A stretch of 64,000 nucleotides of DNA from Listeria sp. PSOL-1 (lineage in GTDB: Bacteria > Bacillota > Bacilli > Lactobacillales > Listeriaceae). This document shows, in pieces, positions 13,040-21,607 of this stretch. Positions within the stretch are counted from its first letter, which is position 1, and the number at the start of each line of letters is the position of its first letter. The notes under the pieces are model-generated. The model was given only the letters and a program-made list of their open reading frames with translations, was not told the origin of the DNA and searched no databases. A program made the position numbers and the translations under genes. The stretch is from positions 1 to 64,000 of the forward strand of contig NZ_LR760298.1 in assembly GCF_902806445.1 (NCBI RefSeq), written 5' to 3'.

Positions 13040-14455
13040 ATGTCACTACAAATCTATAATACTTTAACACGGGAAAAAGAATTATTTAAGCCGCTTGAAA
13101 GTGGGAAAGTAAAAATGTATGTATGCGGCCCCACGGTTTATAACTATATCCATATTGGAAATGCACGACCTATTATCGTCTTTGATACTGTTAGAAGGTA
13201 CTTAACTTACCGTGGCTATGAAGTAAAATTTGTTTCGAATTTTACTGATGTAGATGACAAATTGATTCAAGCTGCAGATGAATTAAAACTGACTGTGCCA
13301 GAGGTTGCTAGTCGGTTTATTGGCGCTTATTTTGATGATGTTGATCAGTTAAATGTTGCAAAAGCTTCGATTAATCCACGTGTAACTGAAAACATGGATG
13401 AAATCATTGCTTTTATTTCTGCTTTAGAAAAGAGCGGTTTTGCTTACCAATCAGAGGGAGATGTCTATTTTCGATCAAAAAAATTCACTGATTATGGTAA
13501 GCTTTCACATCAACCTATTTCCGAATTACAGCATGGAAAGCGCGTAGAAACGAGTGAACGCAAACAAGATGAGCTGGATTTCACTTTATGGAAGGCAGCG
13601 AAGCCAGGTGAGATTTATTGGGAAAGTCCTTGGGGAAATGGGCGTCCCGGATGGCATATTGAATGTTCTACACTTGCTAGGAGATACTTAGGAGATACAA
13701 TCGATATTCATGCAGGAGGACAAGACTTAATCTTTCCTCATCATGAAGATGAAATTGCTCAATCAGAGGCACTCACGGGAAAAACTTTTGCTAATTATTG
13801 GATGCATAATGGCTTTTTAAATATTGATGGAGAAAAAATGTCAAAATCACTTGGAAATTTTATTACATTACATGATCTGTTAAAAGAGCATGATGCCAAT
13901 GTTATTCGCTTTTTTATGCTATCAGTGCATTATCGCCGTCCAATTTCGCTAAGTGAGGCAACGTTAGAAGATGCGAAAAATGGTTTAGAGCGTTTAAAAA
14001 CAGCTTATCAAAATATTAATTACCGTATTGAGCGGGCTGAGGAAGATTATTATAATGAAGAGGAGCAAGAAAATCTACTTGAACAGCTCATCGAATTAAA
14101 GCAACAATTTGAAGACGAAATGGATGATGATTTTAACACAGCTAATGCAATTACTGCTTTTTATGAGCTAGCAAAGCGTGCTAATATTTATTTAGCAAGT
14201 GAATGGGTTTCTATTCAGGTTTTACGCGAATTTTTAAGTATGATGAGTTTATTTGCTGAGGTACTTGGATTAAAATTAGAGGACAGTGATTCAATGAGAT
14301 TAGCAGATGATACGGTCAATGCTCTAATTGAAGAGCGCCAGATTGCAAAAAGTGAACATAATTTTGCTCGTGCAGATGAAATTCGTGATTTATTAAAAGA
14401 AAAAGATATCGTTTTAGAAGATACAGCTCATGGCACGCGTTGGAGAAGAGGCTGA
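13040..14455 (+). CDS. cysS: cysteinyl-tRNA synthetase
   Basis: A class I synthetase charging tRNA-Cys. The 471-residue protein carries Cys29 (zinc ligand) in [16 protein letters not shown] with the HIGH motif at 38-41, the WHIECS zinc-binding element, and KMSKS in [11 protein letters not shown] (about 266-270). GGAGAG precedes the ATG. It follows cysE almost without gap and leads into mrnC, so its supply is tied to cysteine status through the T-box. Confidence 0.97.
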   Translation: MSLQIYNTLTREKELFKPLESGKVKMYVCGPTVYNYIHIGNARPIIVFDTVRRYLTYRGYEVKFVSNFTDVDDKLIQAADELKLTVPEVASRFIGAYFDDVDQLNVAKASINPRVTENMDEIIAFISALEKSGFAYQSEGDVYFRSKKFTDYGKLSHQPISELQHGKRVETSERKQDELDFTLWKAAKPGEIYWESPWGNGRPGWHIECSTLARRYLGDTIDIHAGGQDLIFPHHEDEIAQSEALTGKTFANYWMHNGFLNIDGEKMSKSLGNFITLHDLLKEHDANVIRFFMLSVHYRRPISLSEATLEDAKNGLERLKTAYQNINYRIERAEEDYYNEEEQENLLEQLIELKQQFEDEMDDDFNTANAITAFYELAKRANIYLASEWVSIQVLREFLSMMSLFAEVLGLKLEDSDSMRLADDTVNALIEERQIAKSEHNFARADEIRDLLKEKDIVLEDTAHGTRWRRG

Positions 14456-14458
14456 TAG

Positions 14459-14869
14459 ATGGTTGAAGTAAAAGATTATAAACAACTAAATGGCCTAGCT
14501 TTAGCATATATGGGAGACGCGATTTATGAAGTATACGTTCGCAAGCACTTGCTAGTTTTAGGAAAAACTAAACCTAATCAACTCCACAAAAGTGCAACAA
14601 AGTATGTGTCTGCAAAAGGCCAAGCACTTGTAGTAAGGACATTAATGACAGAAGGCTTTATCACAGAGGAAGAAGAGAGCGTTTTAAAAAGAGGGCGTAA
14701 TTCAAAAAGTTATACAGTGCCCAAAAACACAGATATATCGACGTACAATTTGGCAACCGCATTTGAAGCAGTGGTTGGCTACCTTTATTTGGGTGGGGAA
14801 CATGTGCGTTTAAATGAATGGTTTGAAAAAGCAATCCAAATTATTGAAGAAGGCGAGCTGAAAAATTGA
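14459..14869 (+). CDS. mrnC: Mini-ribonuclease III
   Basis: MrnC is a dimeric RNase III-like enzyme lacking the dsRNA-binding domain; in B. subtilis it matures 23S rRNA ends. The 136-residue product keeps the catalytic motif [14 protein letters not shown] near the N-terminus and the late [12 protein letters not shown] motif with the second acidic site. ATG 14459 follows GGAGAAGAGG at the cysS end by a few nt. The stop TGA overlaps the rlmB start. Confidence 0.94.
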   Translation: MVEVKDYKQLNGLALAYMGDAIYEVYVRKHLLVLGKTKPNQLHKSATKYVSAKGQALVVRTLMTEGFITEEEESVLKRGRNSKSYTVPKNTDISTYNLATAFEAVVGYLYLGGEHVRLNEWFEKAIQIIEEGELKN

Positions 14870-15618
14870 TGGAAAAGGAGCAGGAGTGGATAGGTGGACG
14901 CAACCCAATCCTTGAGGTATTACGCTCCAAGCGTGATATTCATAAAATTTATATCGCAGAGGGCTCAAAAAATGGCGTAATGCAACAAATTATTTCGCTT
15001 GCTAAAGAAAATAAAATTGAAATTCGCTTTGTTCCTAAAGCAAAAATTGACCAAGTTGTAACAGGTGCACATCAAGGTGTGGCCGCCCAAATAGCTGCTT
15101 ACAAATATTTTGAGCTTGAACATCTCTTTCATCAAGCAGAGGAGAAAAATGAACAACCTTTTTTTGTGATTTTAGACGAGTTAGAGGATCCGCATAACTT
15201 AGGTTCGATTATGCGAACGGTTAATGCGGTGGGTGCTCATGGGATTATTATTCCAAAGCGGAGATCAGTTAGTTTAACACAAACAGTTGCTAAAGCCTCA
15301 ACTGGGGCTATCGAATATGTTCCAGTTGTTCGTGTCACAAATATTAGTCGCACAATAGAAGATTTAAAAAAACGTGGAGTTTGGATTTTTGGAACAGATG
15401 CCAAAGGAAGAGAGGATTATCGGACAATGGATGCAACCTTGCCACTTGCACTTGTCATCGGGAGTGAAGGTCGTGGGATGAGTCGATTAGTCCGGGAAAA
15501 ATGTGACTTTCTTGTTCATTTGCCAATGGTTGGGCAAGTGACATCGCTTAATGCATCTGTTGCGGCGGGACTGCTTCTTTATGAAGTTTATCGAAAAAGG
15601 TTTTCGCTGGGGGGCTAA
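14869..15618 (+). CDS. rlmB: 23S rRNA 2'-O-methyltransferase, SPOUT family
   Basis: A SPOUT/TrmH-type methyltransferase of 249 residues with an N-terminal RNA-binding domain (GGRNPILEVLRS) and the knotted C-terminal SAM domain (DELEDPHNLGSIMRTVNAVGAHG, IGSEGRGMSRLV, VTSLNASVAAG). The family methylates G2251 of 23S rRNA. ATG 14869 shares its A with the mrnC stop (TGATG). A TTG at 14866 is in frame too. Confidence 0.92.
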   Translation: MEKEQEWIGGRNPILEVLRSKRDIHKIYIAEGSKNGVMQQIISLAKENKIEIRFVPKAKIDQVVTGAHQGVAAQIAAYKYFELEHLFHQAEEKNEQPFFVILDELEDPHNLGSIMRTVNAVGAHGIIIPKRRSVSLTQTVAKASTGAIEYVPVVRVTNISRTIEDLKKRGVWIFGTDAKGREDYRTMDATLPLALVIGSEGRGMSRLVREKCDFLVHLPMVGQVTSLNASVAAGLLLYEVYRKRFSLGG

Positions 15619-15621
15619 TGG

Positions 15622-16140
15622 ATGAAGCGCAAGCATATTTTTTTGGTGGATGGGTATAATGTGATAGGTTCATGGCCAGAATTAAGTAAGCTTAAAGAAT
15701 ATGATTTGGAAGCTGCGCGTGATAGCCTAATTGCAAGCCTTGGTGAATATCAAAGTTATACTGGTTACAAGGTTGTCATTGTTTTTGACGCACAATATGT
15801 TCGGGGGAAAGGGCGTGAAGAAACCAAGAATAAAGTCGATATCATCTTTACAAAAGAAGATGAGACGGCTGATGAATACATCGAACAAAAAGCCATTGAA
15901 TGGAAAAATGCTGAAACGCAAATCATTGTAGCAACAAGCGATTATACGGAACAGTGGGCGATTTTTGGTCAGGGTGCTTTGCGAATTTCTTCCCGTGAGT
16001 TATTATTTGAAATTCAAGAAATGTCCCGTTCTATTAGCCAAGAAATGAAACAAATCCAAGAAAAAATGCCAAAATCAAAGCTGAATTTAGATTCTGTGAC
16101 TTTATTGCAGTTAGAAAAGTGGCGAAGAGGTGAAAAATAA
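15622..16140 (+). CDS. rae1: Rae1/YacP NYN-domain ribosome-associated endoribonuclease
   Basis: This 172-residue NYN/PIN-like protein starts MKRKHIFLVDGYNVIGSW, with the conserved DGYN acidic site, and has later acidic residues (DAQYVRGKG, DETADEYIEQ) typical of the fold. In B. subtilis YacP (Rae1) cleaves mRNA in the ribosomal A site. It follows rlmB by 3 nt, the usual Firmicute order before sigH. Confidence 0.92.
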   Translation: MKRKHIFLVDGYNVIGSWPELSKLKEYDLEAARDSLIASLGEYQSYTGYKVVIVFDAQYVRGKGREETKNKVDIIFTKEDETADEYIEQKAIEWKNAETQIIVATSDYTEQWAIFGQGALRISSRELLFEIQEMSRSISQEMKQIQEKMPKSKLNLDSVTLLQLEKWRRGEK

Positions 16141-16143
16141 AGA

Positions 16144-16172
16144 TTGACGATGGCTCTTCGCCTTTGTATAAT
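16144..16172 (+). promoter_or_regulatory. sigH promoter (sigma-A)
   Basis: TTGACG (16144-16149), N17, TATAAT (16167-16172) is a near-consensus promoter directly after rae1, giving sigH its own transcription start. Confidence 0.8.
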
Positions 16173-16228
16173 AAAGCAACTAATTAAGTATGCTTCCAAA
16201 AATTCAGAGTGGAGGAGAGAGACAATCA

Positions 16229-16855
16229 TTGGAAAATAAGAATGCAAGCGAACAAGGTGTCGATCTCAGTAAGCTAGATTTGGCAAGACATGGCGATACG
16301 GAAGCGCTAGAATATTTTTTTTCTAAATATCAACCTATTATTTACTGGAAATCCACACAATACTTTTTGCAAGGGGCGGAACGTGACGATTTAATTCAAG
16401 AAGCTATGATCGGTCTTTTTAAAGCAATTCGTGATTTTAATCCTGAAAAAGAAGCTTCATTTAAATCTTTTGCTGAAATTTGCATTAATCGTCAATTGCT
16501 TTCTGCTGTAAAACGCTCAACTCGGAAAAAGAACTTTGCGCTCAACCATTCGATTTCACTTGATACGAAGATGACGGATGATGATACACTAGATTGGACG
16601 CTAATTGATGTTATTTCTGAAGAAGGAGCTGAAACACCAGAAGACTTTTTAATCAAAAATGAGGGTCTCATACAGATCGCATCCAGATTAAAAGAAGTGA
16701 CAAGCCCTTTTGAAAAAGAAGTTTTACAGCAATATTTAGAAGGCAAAAGTTATTTTGAAATGGCAGCATATTTTCAGGTTAAGGAAAAAGCAATTGATAA
16801 TGCATTACAACGCGTAAAGCGAAAAATGGTAAAAGAGCTAAGGCAAGAAGACTGA
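16229..16855 (+). CDS. sigH: RNA polymerase sigma factor SigH
   Basis: A sigma-70 family alternative factor, Spo0H/ComX-like. The 208-residue protein shows region 2 (ERDDLIQEAMIGLFKAIRDFNPEK, about 50-75) and a region-4 HTH near the C-terminus (SYFEMAAYFQVKEKAIDNALQRVKRK). The TTG start at 16229 lies 11 nt from GGAGGAG (16211-16217). The frame is open from ATG 16190, which has no ribosome site. In non-sporulating Listeria SigH has a reduced role. It sits between rae1 and rpmG as usual. Confidence 0.93.
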   Translation: MENKNASEQGVDLSKLDLARHGDTEALEYFFSKYQPIIYWKSTQYFLQGAERDDLIQEAMIGLFKAIRDFNPEKEASFKSFAEICINRQLLSAVKRSTRKKNFALNHSISLDTKMTDDDTLDWTLIDVISEEGAETPEDFLIKNEGLIQIASRLKEVTSPFEKEVLQQYLEGKSYFEMAAYFQVKEKAIDNALQRVKRKMVKELRQED

Positions 16856-16961
16856 ATTTGTCAAAAACGCAACAAAAAAGGTTTGACTCTAAAAACTACT
16901 GATGGTATATTAGAGTAGATGCAAATTCTTCTTAATAGATCGCGTAGGGAGTTGAATAAAT

Positions 16962-17111
16962 ATGAAAAAGAAAGCGTCCCTCGCCTGTTCTGAGTGCGGT
17001 TCAAGAAATTATTCTATCAGTGTTACGAGTTCTACAAGACAAGTCCGGCTTGAAGTGAAGAAATTTTGTCGGCGTTGCAATAAACATACTTTACATCGCG
17101 AAACGAAATAA
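16962..17111 (+). CDS. rpmG: 50S ribosomal protein L33
   Basis: A 49-residue L33 beginning [19 protein letters not shown]. It has two CxxC pairs (CSEC, and CRRC near residue 36), so it is the zinc-binding C+ form. It lies directly upstream of secE, the normal place for this copy. GGGAG occurs about 12 nt before the ATG. Confidence 0.95.
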   Translation: MKKKASLACSECGSRNYSISVTSSTRQVRLEVKKFCRRCNKHTLHRETK

Positions 17112-17128
17112 TTATTGGAGGTTTTATC

Positions 17129-17320
17129 ATGGCAGCAATTTCACGTTTTTTTAAAAATGTGACATCTGAAATGCGTAAAGTTACATGGCCAACGCGTAAA
17201 GAGTTAGCTACTTATACTGTAACGGTTGTTATTACTGTTATCTTGTTTGCTGTATTCTTTATGGTGCTTGACTTTGGTATTGAGCAACTTGTTCAATATG
17301 TTTTAAAACTGGGCAATTAA
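17129..17320 (+). CDS. secE: preprotein translocase subunit SecE
   Basis: A 63-residue single-span SecE, the clamp subunit of the SecYEG channel. An amphipathic N-terminus (FFKNVTSEMRKVTWPTRKEL) with the conserved WPTRKE motif is followed by one transmembrane helix (about 30-52). TTGGAGG precedes the ATG. It is followed by a terminator before nusG. Confidence 0.95.
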   Translation: MAAISRFFKNVTSEMRKVTWPTRKELATYTVTVVITVILFAVFFMVLDFGIEQLVQYVLKLGN

Positions 17321-17352
17321 GAAAAATAATGGTATAATAGTGCTTGTCTATG

Positions 17353-17378
17353 AAACCCGAGTGTTCCCGGGTTTTTTA
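17353..17378 (+). terminator. terminator between secE and nusG
   Basis: AAACCCG / CGGGTTT (17353-17359 with 17368-17374) is followed by a T-run. It is a short rho-independent hairpin, probably partial, since nusG usually shares the secE transcript. Confidence 0.7.
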
Positions 17379-17440
17379 TTTTGGAAAATCATAAGTATAA
17401 AGGAGGGAAGGCGGCCATTTTATTTGTCGCCAAACGTGAA

Positions 17441-17974
17441 ATGGAAAAGAATTGGTACGCTGTTCACACATATTCCGGCTATGAAAATAAAGTAAAAGAT
17501 AACCTTGAAAAACGTGTTGAATCAATGGGGATGTCTGATAAAATTTTTCGTGTCATTGTGCCGGAAGAAGAAGAAACAGAAGTGAAAAATGGTAAAACAA
17601 AAACAATTAAACGCAAAGTTTTCCCTGGTTATGTACTTGTTGAAATTATCATGACAGATGATTCTTGGTATGTTGTACGTAATACTCCTGGTGTTACTGG
17701 ATTTGTTGGTTCAGCAGGTTCAGGTTCAAAACCAACCCCATTACTTCCAGAAGAAGCAGATCGTATCTTGAAGAGCATGGGTATGATGGAAAAAGCAATT
17801 GAAGCTGATTTTGAAATCGGGGAAACAGTGATGGTTAAAGAAGGACCATTTGCTGAGTACTCTGGTAAAGTAGACGAAATAGACCTTGATAAAGGAAAAG
17901 CCAAAGTCATGGTCAATATGTTTGGTCGTGAAACTCCAGTAGAAGTTGATTTTAATCAGATTGAAAAGCTATAA
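17441..17974 (+). CDS. nusG: transcription termination/antitermination factor NusG
   Basis: NusG binds RNA polymerase and influences pausing and termination. The 177-residue protein has the NGN domain from MEKNWYAVHTYSGYENKV through KVFPGYVLVE, and a C-terminal KOW domain (GPFAEYSGKVDEIDLDKGKAKV). ATG 17441 is the family start. Oddly, the only good ribosome site (AGGAGGG, 17401-17407) is about 34 nt upstream, so a longer form from a non-ATG codon in the same frame (such as ATT 17417) cannot be excluded. Confidence 0.95.
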   Translation: MEKNWYAVHTYSGYENKVKDNLEKRVESMGMSDKIFRVIVPEEEETEVKNGKTKTIKRKVFPGYVLVEIIMTDDSWYVVRNTPGVTGFVGSAGSGSKPTPLLPEEADRILKSMGMMEKAIEADFEIGETVMVKEGPFAEYSGKVDEIDLDKGKAKVMVNMFGRETPVEVDFNQIEKL

Positions 17975-18096
17975 AAGTCAGTTTATCATAGGAATTTGCG
18001 ATATTTTTTAAAGCGAAATCCATCTGTAGTATACTTGCAAAATTAGAAGTAAAATGATATCATTATTAAGTGCGCTTATTTAAAGCGTTTGTTTTT

Positions 18097-18138
18097 CCGT
18101 GGGAGGGGAAATACTGATCCCCATTAACCACAGCACGG
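18097..18138 (+). promoter_or_regulatory. structured leader of rplK-rplA
   Basis: CCGTG (18097-18101) pairs with CACGG (18134-18138) and encloses an inner GGGGA / TCCCC hairpin, just before the AAGGAGG of rplK. Its position suggests an autoregulatory site for the L11-L1 operon (an L1 target would be expected). That role is inferred. Confidence 0.5.
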
Positions 18139-18157
18139 ACTTAAGGAGGTATGTCTC

Positions 18158-18583
18158 GTGGCTAAAAAAGTTATTAAATTAGTTAAGCTTCAAATTCCAG
18201 CAGGTAAAGCAAATCCTGCACCTCCAGTAGGACCGGCACTCGGTCAAGCTGGTGTTAATATCATGGGATTCTGTAAAGAGTTTAACGCTCGTACAGCAGA
18301 TCAAGCTGGTCTTATTATCCCTGTTGTGATCACTGTATTTGAAGACCGTTCGTTTACGTTCATCACTAAAACTCCACCAGCAGCAGTTTTACTTAAAAAA
18401 GCAGCAAAAGTGGAAAAAGGATCTGGTGAACCTAACCGTAACAAAGTTGCATCTGTAACTCGTGCTCAAGTACAGGAAATTGCTGAAACCAAAATGCCTG
18501 ATTTAAACGCAGCGAATGTTGAATCTGCAATGCGTATGGTTGAAGGTACTGCTCGTTCTATGGGAATCACCATCGAAGAGTAA
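18158..18583 (+). CDS. rplK: 50S ribosomal protein L11
   Basis: A 141-residue L11 with an N-terminal domain rich in Pro and Gly ([19 protein letters not shown]) and the C-terminal rRNA-binding domain ([26 protein letters not shown]). It binds the GTPase-associated centre of 23S rRNA and the stalk base. The start is GTG at 18158, 8 nt after AAGGAGG. It is paired with rplA. Confidence 0.97.
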   Translation: MAKKVIKLVKLQIPAGKANPAPPVGPALGQAGVNIMGFCKEFNARTADQAGLIIPVVITVFEDRSFTFITKTPPAAVLLKKAAKVEKGSGEPNRNKVASVTRAQVQEIAETKMPDLNAANVESAMRMVEGTARSMGITIEE

Positions 18584-18616
18584 TTCGGTAATTTTGAACA
18601 ATAAGGAGGAAAAGAA

Positions 18617-19306
18617 ATGGCTAAGAAAGGTAAAAAGTATCAAGAAGCTTTGAAGCAAGTGGATCTGTCAAAAGCATATCCAGTTGAAGAAGCGATTGAA
18701 CTTGCTAAAAAAATTGATTCCGCTAAATTCGATGCCACTGTTGAAGTAGCATTTCGTCTTGGCGTTGACCCTAAAAAAGCGGATCAACAAATCCGTGGTG
18801 CTGTAGTACTACCAGGCGGAACTGGTAAAACTCAGCGCGTTCTCGTATTCGCTAAAGGTGATAAAGCAAAAGAGGCTGAAGCAGCTGGTGCTGATTATGT
18901 TGGCGATGCGGAATATGTTGAAAAAATTAGCAAAGGCTGGTTTGATTTTGACGTAATCGTTGCAACTCCTGATATGATGGGAGAAGTTGGTAAGCTAGGT
19001 CGTGTTCTTGGACCAAAAGGCTTAATGCCAAATCCTAAAACAGGAACTGTAACAATGGACGTAACAAAAGCAGTAAATGAAATTAAAGCTGGTAAAGTAG
19101 AATATCGCGTTGATAAAGCTGGAAATATCCATACACCAATTGGTAAAGTTTCTTTTGAAACGTCTAAACTACTTGAAAACTTCCGTGTAATAAATGATGT
19201 GCTTCAAAAAGCAAAACCTGCTGCAGCTAAAGGAACTTACGTAAAACATCTTACAATAACAACTACTTTTGGCCCTGGTATTGCAGTAGATCCAACTAGC
19301 TCATAA
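18617..19306 (+). CDS. rplA: 50S ribosomal protein L1
   Basis: A 229-residue L1, the mobile stalk protein near the E site and in many bacteria the repressor of its own operon. It has the conserved [19 protein letters not shown] block and the late [24 protein letters not shown] segment. AAGGAGG lies upstream of the ATG. It is followed by the L10 leader. Confidence 0.97.
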   Translation: MAKKGKKYQEALKQVDLSKAYPVEEAIELAKKIDSAKFDATVEVAFRLGVDPKKADQQIRGAVVLPGGTGKTQRVLVFAKGDKAKEAEAAGADYVGDAEYVEKISKGWFDFDVIVATPDMMGEVGKLGRVLGPKGLMPNPKTGTVTMDVTKAVNEIKAGKVEYRVDKAGNIHTPIGKVSFETSKLLENFRVINDVLQKAKPAAAKGTYVKHLTITTTFGPGIAVDPTSS

Positions 19307-19319
19307 TTAAAGCTTGACG

Positions 19320-19488
19320 GATGAAAAGCTGTTTGATAAACTTAAACAGTTGAAAACAAATTAAATATCCTAACCGTAGACAGCTGGTGCGATTTATCGC
19401 TTAATTTTACCCGCCGAGGATTTTCTTTTGAATGTTTTTCATTCAGCTAGCCTCTTACGCGTGTCTACGTGCGTAGAGGTTTTTCTTT
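19320..19488 (+). promoter_or_regulatory. L10 leader upstream of rplJ-rplL
   Basis: The 221-nt rplA-rplJ gap holds paired segments and ends in a terminator-like hairpin CCTCTTACGC / GCGTAGAGG followed by TTTTTC (19451-19485). In Firmicutes this position carries the L10(L12)4-binding leader that attenuates rplJL. The fold was judged by eye. Confidence 0.7.
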
Positions 19489-19527
19489 TGTTTGATTTAG
19501 ACATTGATTTGGACGGAGGTGTAAAGA

Positions 19528-20028
19528 ATGAGTAAAATTATTGAAGCGAAACAAAGCGTCGTTAACGAAATTACAGAAAAACTTACAAACAGTGTATCAA
19601 CAGTTATCGTGGACTACCGTGGTCTTAACGTTGCTGAGATTACTGAGTTACGTAAACAATTACGTGAAGCAGGAATTGATTTTAAAGTTTACAAAAATAG
19701 CTTGATGCGCCGTGCCGCTGCTGAAAAAAACTTCGATGGTCTTGATGAAGTTTTCACTGGACCAAATGCGATTGCCTTCAGTAATGAAGACGTTGTTGCA
19801 CCTGCTAAGATTTTGAACGATTTTGCTAAAGATCATGAAGCACTTGAAATTAAAGCAGGGATCATTGAAGGAACTGTTTCTTCTCTTGAAGAAGTTAAAG
19901 CTATTGCAACTCTTCCATCACGCGAAGGCTTGCTATCTATGGTATGCAGTGCACTTCAAGCTCCAGTCCGTAACCTAGCTCTAGTAACCAAAGCGGTTGC
20001 TGATCAAAAAACTGAACAAGAAGCTTAA
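19528..20028 (+). CDS. rplJ: 50S ribosomal protein L10
   Basis: A 166-residue L10, the stalk base that carries L7/L12 dimers on its C-terminal helix. It shows the [22 protein letters not shown] motif early and the [21 protein letters not shown] helix late. GGAGGTG precedes the ATG. It is co-transcribed with rplL and controlled by the upstream L10 leader. Confidence 0.97.
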   Translation: MSKIIEAKQSVVNEITEKLTNSVSTVIVDYRGLNVAEITELRKQLREAGIDFKVYKNSLMRRAAAEKNFDGLDEVFTGPNAIAFSNEDVVAPAKILNDFAKDHEALEIKAGIIEGTVSSLEEVKAIATLPSREGLLSMVCSALQAPVRNLALVTKAVADQKTEQEA

Positions 20029-20064
20029 ACTAAAAAATTATAATATTAATGGAGGAATTTTAAA

Positions 20065-20433
20065 ATGGCTTTAAATATTGAAAACATTATTGCTGAAATT
20101 AAAGAAGCAACAATTGTAGAACTTAACGATCTTGTAAAAGCGATTGAAGAAGAATTTGGCGTAACTGCTGCAGCTCCTGTAGCTGCAGCTGGTGGAGCAG
20201 GTGCTGCAGCAGCTGCTGAACAAACTGAATTTACAGTAGAACTAGCTTCTGCTGGCGATTCTAAAATCAAGGTTATCAAAGTGGTACGTGAAATCACTGG
20301 TCTTGGCTTGAAAGAAGCTAAAGAACTTGTAGATAACGCTCCAAAACCACTTAAAGAAGGCGTTTCTAAAGAAGAAGCTGAAGAAATCAAAGGCAAACTT
20401 GAAGAAGTTGGCGCTAACGTCGAAGTTAAATAA
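20065..20433 (+). CDS. rplL: 50S ribosomal protein L7/L12
   Basis: A 122-residue stalk protein with an N-terminal dimerisation helix ([20 protein letters not shown]), an Ala/Gly hinge (about residues 37-53) and a C-terminal factor-binding domain ([24 protein letters not shown]). GGAGG lies before the ATG. It ends the rplJL unit at a strong terminator. Confidence 0.97.
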   Translation: MALNIENIIAEIKEATIVELNDLVKAIEEEFGVTAAAPVAAAGGAGAAAAAEQTEFTVELASAGDSKIKVIKVVREITGLGLKEAKELVDNAPKPLKEGVSKEEAEEIKGKLEEVGANVEVK

Positions 20434-20444
20434 TTTCTGTTCTA

Positions 20445-20484
20445 TAAAAGCTTGTAACCTAGTGATAGGTTGCAGGCTTTTTTA
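20445..20484 (+). terminator. rplJL terminator
   Basis: AAAGCTTGTAACCTA / TAGGTTGCAGGCTTT hairpin with a GTGA loop and a T-run, directly after rplL. Confidence 0.85.
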
Positions 20485-20519
20485 TGTTAAAATAAAAGAA
20501 AAACGAGTAGGTGATTTAA

Positions 20520-21125
20520 ATGACCAATAATCATTATTATACAAATAACGATAAGCTTATGCACCAACGAAAAAGTTGGCGATACACGCTTCGTGGACAT
20601 GAACTAACTTTTATTAGCGATAATGGCGTTTTCTCAAAAAACACTGTGGATTTTGGCTCGAAAGTATTAATCGAAACATTTCATATGTCAAAAGAAGATT
20701 CTTTTATTCTCGATGTAGGTTGTGGTTACGGGCCGATCGGTCTTGCCATTGCCAAAGCTTGTCCAACAAGCCAGGTTGATATGGTGGATGTAAATTTGCG
20801 TGCGCTTGAATTGACAAAAGAAAATGCAGTGATAAATCAAATTAAGAATATTTCAGCATTCTCTAGTTCGATTTATGAAAATGTTTCTAAAAAAGCGTAC
20901 CAGGCGATAGTGAGTAATCCACCAATTCGTGCCGGAAAAGAAGTGGTTCATGCAATTTTAGCTGGTGCATATGATCATTTATCTCCAAATGGGGAATTAT
21001 GGATTGTTATTCAAAAGAAACAGGGTGCTCCTTCTGCAATGAAGAAAATGGAAGAGGTTTTTGGAAATGCTGAAGTTGTACGGAAAGTTAAAGGGTACTA
21101 CATTCTAAAAAGCATAAAAGCATAA
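20520..21125 (+). CDS. class I SAM-dependent methyltransferase, RsmC/YbxB type
   Basis: A 201-residue methyltransferase with the SAM-binding motif ILDVGCGYGPIG (about 61-72) and the NPPI catalytic motif (VSNPPIRAG), typical of N2-guanine rRNA methyltransferases of the RsmC family. In Firmicutes this gene (ybxB) sits between rplL and rpoB, as here. The target base (G1207 of 16S rRNA in E. coli RsmC) is inferred from the family only. Confidence 0.9.
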   Translation: MTNNHYYTNNDKLMHQRKSWRYTLRGHELTFISDNGVFSKNTVDFGSKVLIETFHMSKEDSFILDVGCGYGPIGLAIAKACPTSQVDMVDVNLRALELTKENAVINQIKNISAFSSSIYENVSKKAYQAIVSNPPIRAGKEVVHAILAGAYDHLSPNGELWIVIQKKQGAPSAMKKMEEVFGNAEVVRKVKGYYILKSIKA

Positions 21126-21162
21126 GTGAAGCGGAAAAGCAATAATTAGGCTCGCTTTTTGT

Positions 21163-21607
21163 TTGACTTCTCCTTTAAGTTATTGTACTATAGTATAATG
21201 CCAAAAGAATCTATACCACTTTTCTTTCTAACAAGAAATGAAGTGTTTGCAAGTGATTACGGCAAAATAATGAACGATTGAATGGTGGCTTTCAGTATGC
21301 GAAATGGACTATTTTTCCAGTTTGCACTGATACTTTTAAGAAAAATTTCTAAAGAGTTTCAGGAAACATGAAATCCGCTTTATTTTTGTCTAAAAAGTGA
21401 TATAGATGATTTTCACAAGTTCCGCTTCTTTTTGCGCAGTTTTGTGTTTGGACACTCAAGACTTAAGAAGCAGACGGAAACTTTTGATGAACGCTGCTTA
21501 AGCTAATTGACTTAAGCTCCGGGTGCGGGAGGTTCCTCTGTTTTTTTCGAACTGCATGAAGGAAAAGTGTGCTTATAAATTTTAAAATATTTTGTGGGGT
21601 GAAGAGT
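21163..21607 (+). promoter_or_regulatory. rpoBC promoter and long 5' leader
   Basis: TTGACT (21163-21168), N18, TACTAT (21187-21192) is the best promoter; TATAAT at 21194 lacks a good -35. About 400 nt of non-coding leader follow, with inverted segments such as GACTTAAGAAGC near 21462 and GCTGCTTAAG near 21493. No ribosomal or tRNA gene and no credible ORF is seen. It may regulate rpoB translation or transcription; the mechanism is unknown. Confidence 0.6.

Noticed and set aside
20046..20396. A 116-codon minus-strand frame opposite rplL
   Set aside because: It is a shadow of the Ala-rich L7/L12 coding sequence.
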